Under the pieces are notes generated by a model. It ran no database searches, was not told where the DNA came from, and saw nothing but the letters and a program-made list of their open reading frames with translations. From positions 945,001 to 1,009,000 of the forward strand of contig NC_061134.1 in the NCBI RefSeq assembly GCF_905220365.1: a DNA stretch of 64,000 nt. Reading direction: 5' to 3'. The translations under genes were made by a program, and so were the position numbers. Source of the DNA: Vanessa cardui. Lineage: Eukaryota > Arthropoda > Insecta > Lepidoptera > Nymphalidae. This document shows, piece after piece, positions 54,301-60,300 of the stretch; the stretch's first letter is position 1; every line of letters starts with the position of its first letter.

Positions 54301-57300
54301 GAAGTCTGTCTCAGTGGGGTGTGATTCTAAGCACTGAAAGAATTTACAGACGTCGCTAGTCTGGGTCCTAGTTCCCGCCGGCGGAAACGCTGTGACTGTA
54401 GTGTGGTGTGGTGGTTTTCCCAACAAATAGCTCGTTTGCGATGGTGAAGCAATCGTCCTCATCGTTATTCGTATTATATATACTATAGTTTGCGAAATGT
54501 TGCCATCGCGATGTAGAAATTTCTATAATTTGATACAACGCCATCTAGTAACTGTAAGGTACATTAATAACGTATACAACGAGATACAATCATAGTAATT
54601 TCTTATCTTTTATGGTTCTTTTATCCTTCGACATTTAAATGTACTGTTCTGATTATATAAAATGTGACATTGGTGAGTGAAGTACCCGATGTTTGTGCGA
54701 ATTTTGGGGTTAATTAAGCTTTCTCGTGTAGGGTTAAAATGTCTGTGTTCCGGTTTGAAGGGCGAGTGCGTCACTCACGTTTATTACAGGCACAAAGGGC
54801 ATCTTATTTGCCAATGCTGATGGCATAATAGCGGCGGTGTGTGTATATTGTAATTAAGGGTAAAATATTAGTACATCATTATTTTTAGGAGTATATTGCT
54901 TTGCTTACTAACTGGATTTATTAGCGAAGAAGCGTCGTTCAAAAAGGTTGTCAATTTCGAAGTCACATGCATATGACGTAACAATTTACCTCCAGTGAAA
55001 ACGATTCATAATTCGATATCACACGCGACGTAAATACTTAAAGGAATGATGGATCAGATACGAAACTCAAATATAATTCTCAGCCTTAGTTATTTAAGAA
55101 TATTTATAATAACGACTTTGAAGGTCCCGTGTACGATTTCCGGCCGAGTCGGTGTATAAAAAGTTTATTAGTTCTTTATGTTCTCTTGGGTCAGGATGTT
55201 TGTGGTGGTGATATGTGATATTGTCTAATATTTATTTATTATTATTTAAATTAACAACAACAACCTGTAAATTTCCCACTGCTGGGCTAGTGCGGGTTGG
55301 TGGAATACACATGTGGCAGAATTTATATGAAATTAGACGCATGCAAATTTTCTCACGATGTTTTCTTCGTCGCCGATCATGAGATGAATTGTTAACACAA
55401 ATTAAAGACATGAATATTCACTGGTACTTGCCTGGATTTGAACCCGCAATTAACATTTTAAGATTTTGTTCCGCTGTATTTATGTGCAGTTTGACGCAAA
55501 ATACGATATCACGTATTGAACGTTATTTATTACCATGAAAATACATAGCTGTCACGTAGAATTGTGATTAGCTAAAGCTCCGGGACGGACGGATGCGTCC
55601 CGGCTAATCGCTGCGGCGTTATAATTTCATTTCCTACACGGAAACATAATCGTTGTTTTTGAAAACGGATATCTTTAAAAAAAATGTGTAGATGTTCTGA
55701 ATGCGTTTATATTAAATATAATAGTAACAGTCTGTATATTTCCGACTACTGAAAAAGGCCTCCTCTCCTTTTGGGGTAAAGATCAATAGCGGCTTGGATT
55801 CATATGTGGCAGAATTTTGTTTGTGGAATATATTCCACCACGCTGTTCCAATGCAGGTTGGTGGCATACACATGTGGCAGAATTTCTATGAAATTTGTCA
55901 CATGCAGGTTTCCTCACAATGTTTTCTTTCAACACTGAGCACGAGTTGAATTATATCATACAAATTGAGCACATGAATATTCAGTGGTGTTTGCCTGGAT
56001 TTGAACTCGCAATTATCCGTTAATATGCACACGTTTTAACCACCGGGCCATCTCGGCTCTCCTTAAATCAATTATGTGTAATCGAACCTCTAATTCGAAC
56101 TTAAAATTTTAACGAGTGGCGTAATTATTTACGCACAAAATACATAACTTTATTTATTCTTTAAGCAAATACTTTTAAATACAACAATTTATAAGGTTAA
56201 TATTATAAGGTGAAACCCGCTGTTTTGGTCAAATGACTCGCACATATCGTTGATTCAAACCCGGAGTTGATCAATAAATAATTATTGGATTTTCAGGTCA
56301 AAAAATTCTCAACACCAGCATGAAATTGACAGGTTAAATATTAATCTTATGATATTTAAGGTTCTACATAACTCTACCTAGCAGTAAAGAATAGCAATTT
56401 AATACCAATAAAAAAAAAATACCAAAAAAAGTATGCCCAGCATCATATGTAGTAATATATGATGCTGACTTCAGTTACATCAACGCTGTGAACCACGCAC
56501 CAACAAATAGTGGTTTCACGGATTGGTCCAATGAATAAGCCGGTCGTCGTGTAACCGGATAACGGTTGATAGACTATCAGATATAATCCAGGCAATTTAT
56601 CTTACTCGCTAACCATTGAGACATTTGTATTGAATGCACGCTTCTAATGAAAACGCAACTACGTCTAATACTGATTGAAATGTGATCTCTTCGGATATCC
56701 TGTTGTAATTAATAATATTAATCTAAGTATATAAAAGATAAAAGTTTAGATATAATGGTGTTTCACATTAATTAGTGCAGTTTTCATAATCTATCGTTAC
56801 TAGAAATGATGAATCGCTAAAGCACCGAAACTATACTTTTGGGAAATGAGAATTAAAGTCAAAATATTAAGCCTCATTTTCCAGAACTACCATTTGGTGT
56901 TTAAGCTTTTCATTTCTTTTCAAATTGAATCTAAGTAATTAATGAAATTGACAAAAAAAGACCCGCTGAGTTTCTTCCGCCGTTTCTACTCAGGTCAGGG
57001 TAAATTCAGTATATCTTTTCAACATTAAGAAATACAAAAATCATCTTAGTTTAATAAATAATTATATATGTTTTTACTAAATCTGGCCAGAAAGTCAAGA
57101 AGTATTAGTTTGTCTCTTTATTATCATCTATATAATCTTGTATTGAATATTATTTAGGCCAGAATAGATAACTGAAATATATAAGGTATCTGTCATAACT
57201 TTAAGCATAGACAAGTGTAACTGCTTAAAGTAAAAAATGCATAAAATACATTGTCGATAGAAGCAACGTTTTCACTTCGCATCTAGCCGGGTAACTCAAT

Positions 57301-60300
57301 AAACCGGTCGAACGTTCGCCCCGGATGTGCCCGATTGACAGATATTGTTCCGGCAATTTGATTTACCATCAATAATGGATGGTGCATAAAGGTAGTATCA
57401 CACAGATACGTCCATTGATCAATTTAAAAGGGTTGTTCACATCCACTTAATATACTATTAATATTGTTAATAAAGTACATACTATTATATGTAAGATATA
57501 TAAATGAACACGTGGGGTTTTTATTATATTTAATCATTGAGTAATAACTAATTTCATTGGGGGTAAATATTTAGTCCAAATGGAAATTAAACTCTCTAAT
57601 TGAGTTGATCGTTTAAAGAATTTTATTCACGATGAAAAATTTTATTTTTTAATTTTTGTATGTTACTGTTTAATCAAATCAAAGAATAAGTATTAACTTT
57701 ATTCAAGTAGGCTTTAACAAGCACTTTTGAATCGTCATTTTACAATTAAGTAAAGCTACCACCGGTGCGAAAAGTAAATTCTACCGAGAAGAACCGGCAA
57801 GAAACTCAGTAGTTACTCTTTTTCAACATTTATTAGATACAAAGACAAGTTAGTTAATACAATTATATAAATTAATATATCCTGCTTGGAAGTCAACGGG
57901 TATTAACTCCACGCAATTTATCATCTATAAAATCTCCTATCGAATAATATGCATTTTTACCATTGTATTTTTTATAAACGATTTGAATTTACGAAACGGC
58001 AAAGTTAAAAATAAATGTAATTTATTATGGTAATATTCTTAATTGATAAGAATTCCTATAAATTTTAATTATAATTATTATTAGTTCAAGAGTCAAACCG
58101 AGATTTAATTTTAATATCAATTTAATTTTGTTAGATCTTTATTATTTATATAACGTTGACACATTAAGAAGCTCACATTTGATGTCAAGAAGGGTATAAG
58201 CAACCCTGCAGATAAACTCAAATCAATTAAAAGTGAAAGTAACATTTAATAGAAGTTATCCCCTCATTATTGAGAGAGTTTGTAACTTCTCCCCTTCTCT
58301 ATTTCTGGCTGGTCTCATTTTAATTCAATTAATCTCATAAGTCAATGGTGCTTGTTGAGGTTTGAACCCACAACCTTTTTATATTCCCGTATTTTAACTT
58401 AATCATCTTAAAACAAAAAAGGTTTTTCATTTATAAAATGTATCAAAAACCGCAACATAAAAAGACACAGCGAGTGAATGATAAAATAAATGTTTCAATA
58501 GAGAGTAAGAGCGTTCTCAAGGGATGGTCGAAACCCGTATGCCCTTGTCCAATGTCAGCCCGAACTGAGTACGGGGCAGTATCTGTACAATGTACCCTTA
58601 TGGGGCTGTCTAATTGATTGAGTTACACAATTTCCTTTAGGACACTAATAATTACTTCGAAAGTATTTAATTATTCAGTCATGCGTACGTAACAGTGACT
58701 TTTATATAGAATTTTATATCACACAAGGTTGCTTTGTGCCTCATTAGCTGACTTAGTATTGATGATTCCAATTAAGCGAGAACATATTTGTTGTTATGCT
58801 TGATTGGTCATTGTTCATTCCTGTTTTCAGGTTAAGGATCACAAAATACTACACAGAGCTATGTTTGTTCAATGAAATTTTGTCAAAAAAATCAAAATCA
58901 ATCAAAATATACTTTATTAAAGTAGGCTTTTACAAGCTGTTTTGAATCGTCATTTAACAACTATATTAAGTGAAGCTACCACCGATTCGAAAAGTAGATT
59001 CCACCGAGAAGAACCGGCAAGAAACTCAGTAGTTATTTTTTTTAACATTTAAAAATACTTTCATATTAGTTCGTACTAATTCCACGATTTAATTTTTTTT
59101 TAATAAAACCTCGAATTTAATTTAGGTACACCATAGTATTCTGTTTCCAATAGGCACCATATAAATATATTTAACACTTGCCTACAATATATCTAATGGA
59201 TGTTACGACCTCCGTACGATAGAGAAATCTATGTTTTTCTTAGCCCAACCGCTAGGGAGACACATGCGAGGCACATTAGACCTCGAATGTGTTAATATAT
59301 CGACATTTACTTCAGAGATTGCACCATCAAATTAAGAATGTATATAAATACCAGCTCCCTGGAGTATTGAGGAGTTAGCTCGACTTAAATTTACTAACTT
59401 AAAAATAATGTATTAAGTAATTTGTCATGATATATTTGTAATTCAATTACTGTCTAACATGCTATATTACATTCTGTGCCGAGATGGCCCAGTGGTTAGA
59501 ACACGTGCGTCTTAATCGACATTGCGGGTTCAAACCCAAACAAGCACCACTGAAAATTAATGTGCTTAATTTATGTTTATAATTCATCTCGTGCTCGGCG
59601 GTAAAGAAAATATCGTGAGGAAACCTGCACGTGTCTAATTTCATAAAAATTCTGCCACATGTGTATTCCACCAACTGGAATTGCAACAGCGTGGTAAAAT
59701 ATGTTCCAAAGCTTTTCTTCAGAGGGAGAGGAGGTCTTAGACCAGCAGTGGGAAATTCACAGGCTGTTGTTTGTTATGCTACATTAAATCTGTGTAATTT
59801 AATCTAATATATTGTCATTGTAAAATAGCCGTTACGTTATTATAAATTAGGCTGTAAATTATCTAAACGGCACATCTAAGTGGTCAATCAATAATAAAGT
59901 TTCGAACCTCATTATACAAACAACAAACAAGCTCGGAGATAATTTAAAGATTTATATGTAAAATAGTCATTTCATTTCACATAAGCGAACGAAATGAACG
60001 AGCGAAAAGAATAAACGAATGAAAAGCGTACTTGCGCGAGTGCCGTTCAATTACGAACGATTTCTTCGATTGATATTAATGGGCTATTTAAATAAAATGT
60101 ATATGCATATCACATAGCATATGACGTTTTAAAATGGTGTTTCTTTTTATAAGCAACTAGTAGTCACCCGTGGCTTTGCTTGCGTTTTAGGGTGTTGGTT
60201 GTCATGTTTTAGGCAAAAAGTAGCCTATATCCTTCCTTGTAGCTCAAGTTTGCTTCATACCAAATTTCTACAAATTTGATTCATTGTTTTGATAATAAAA

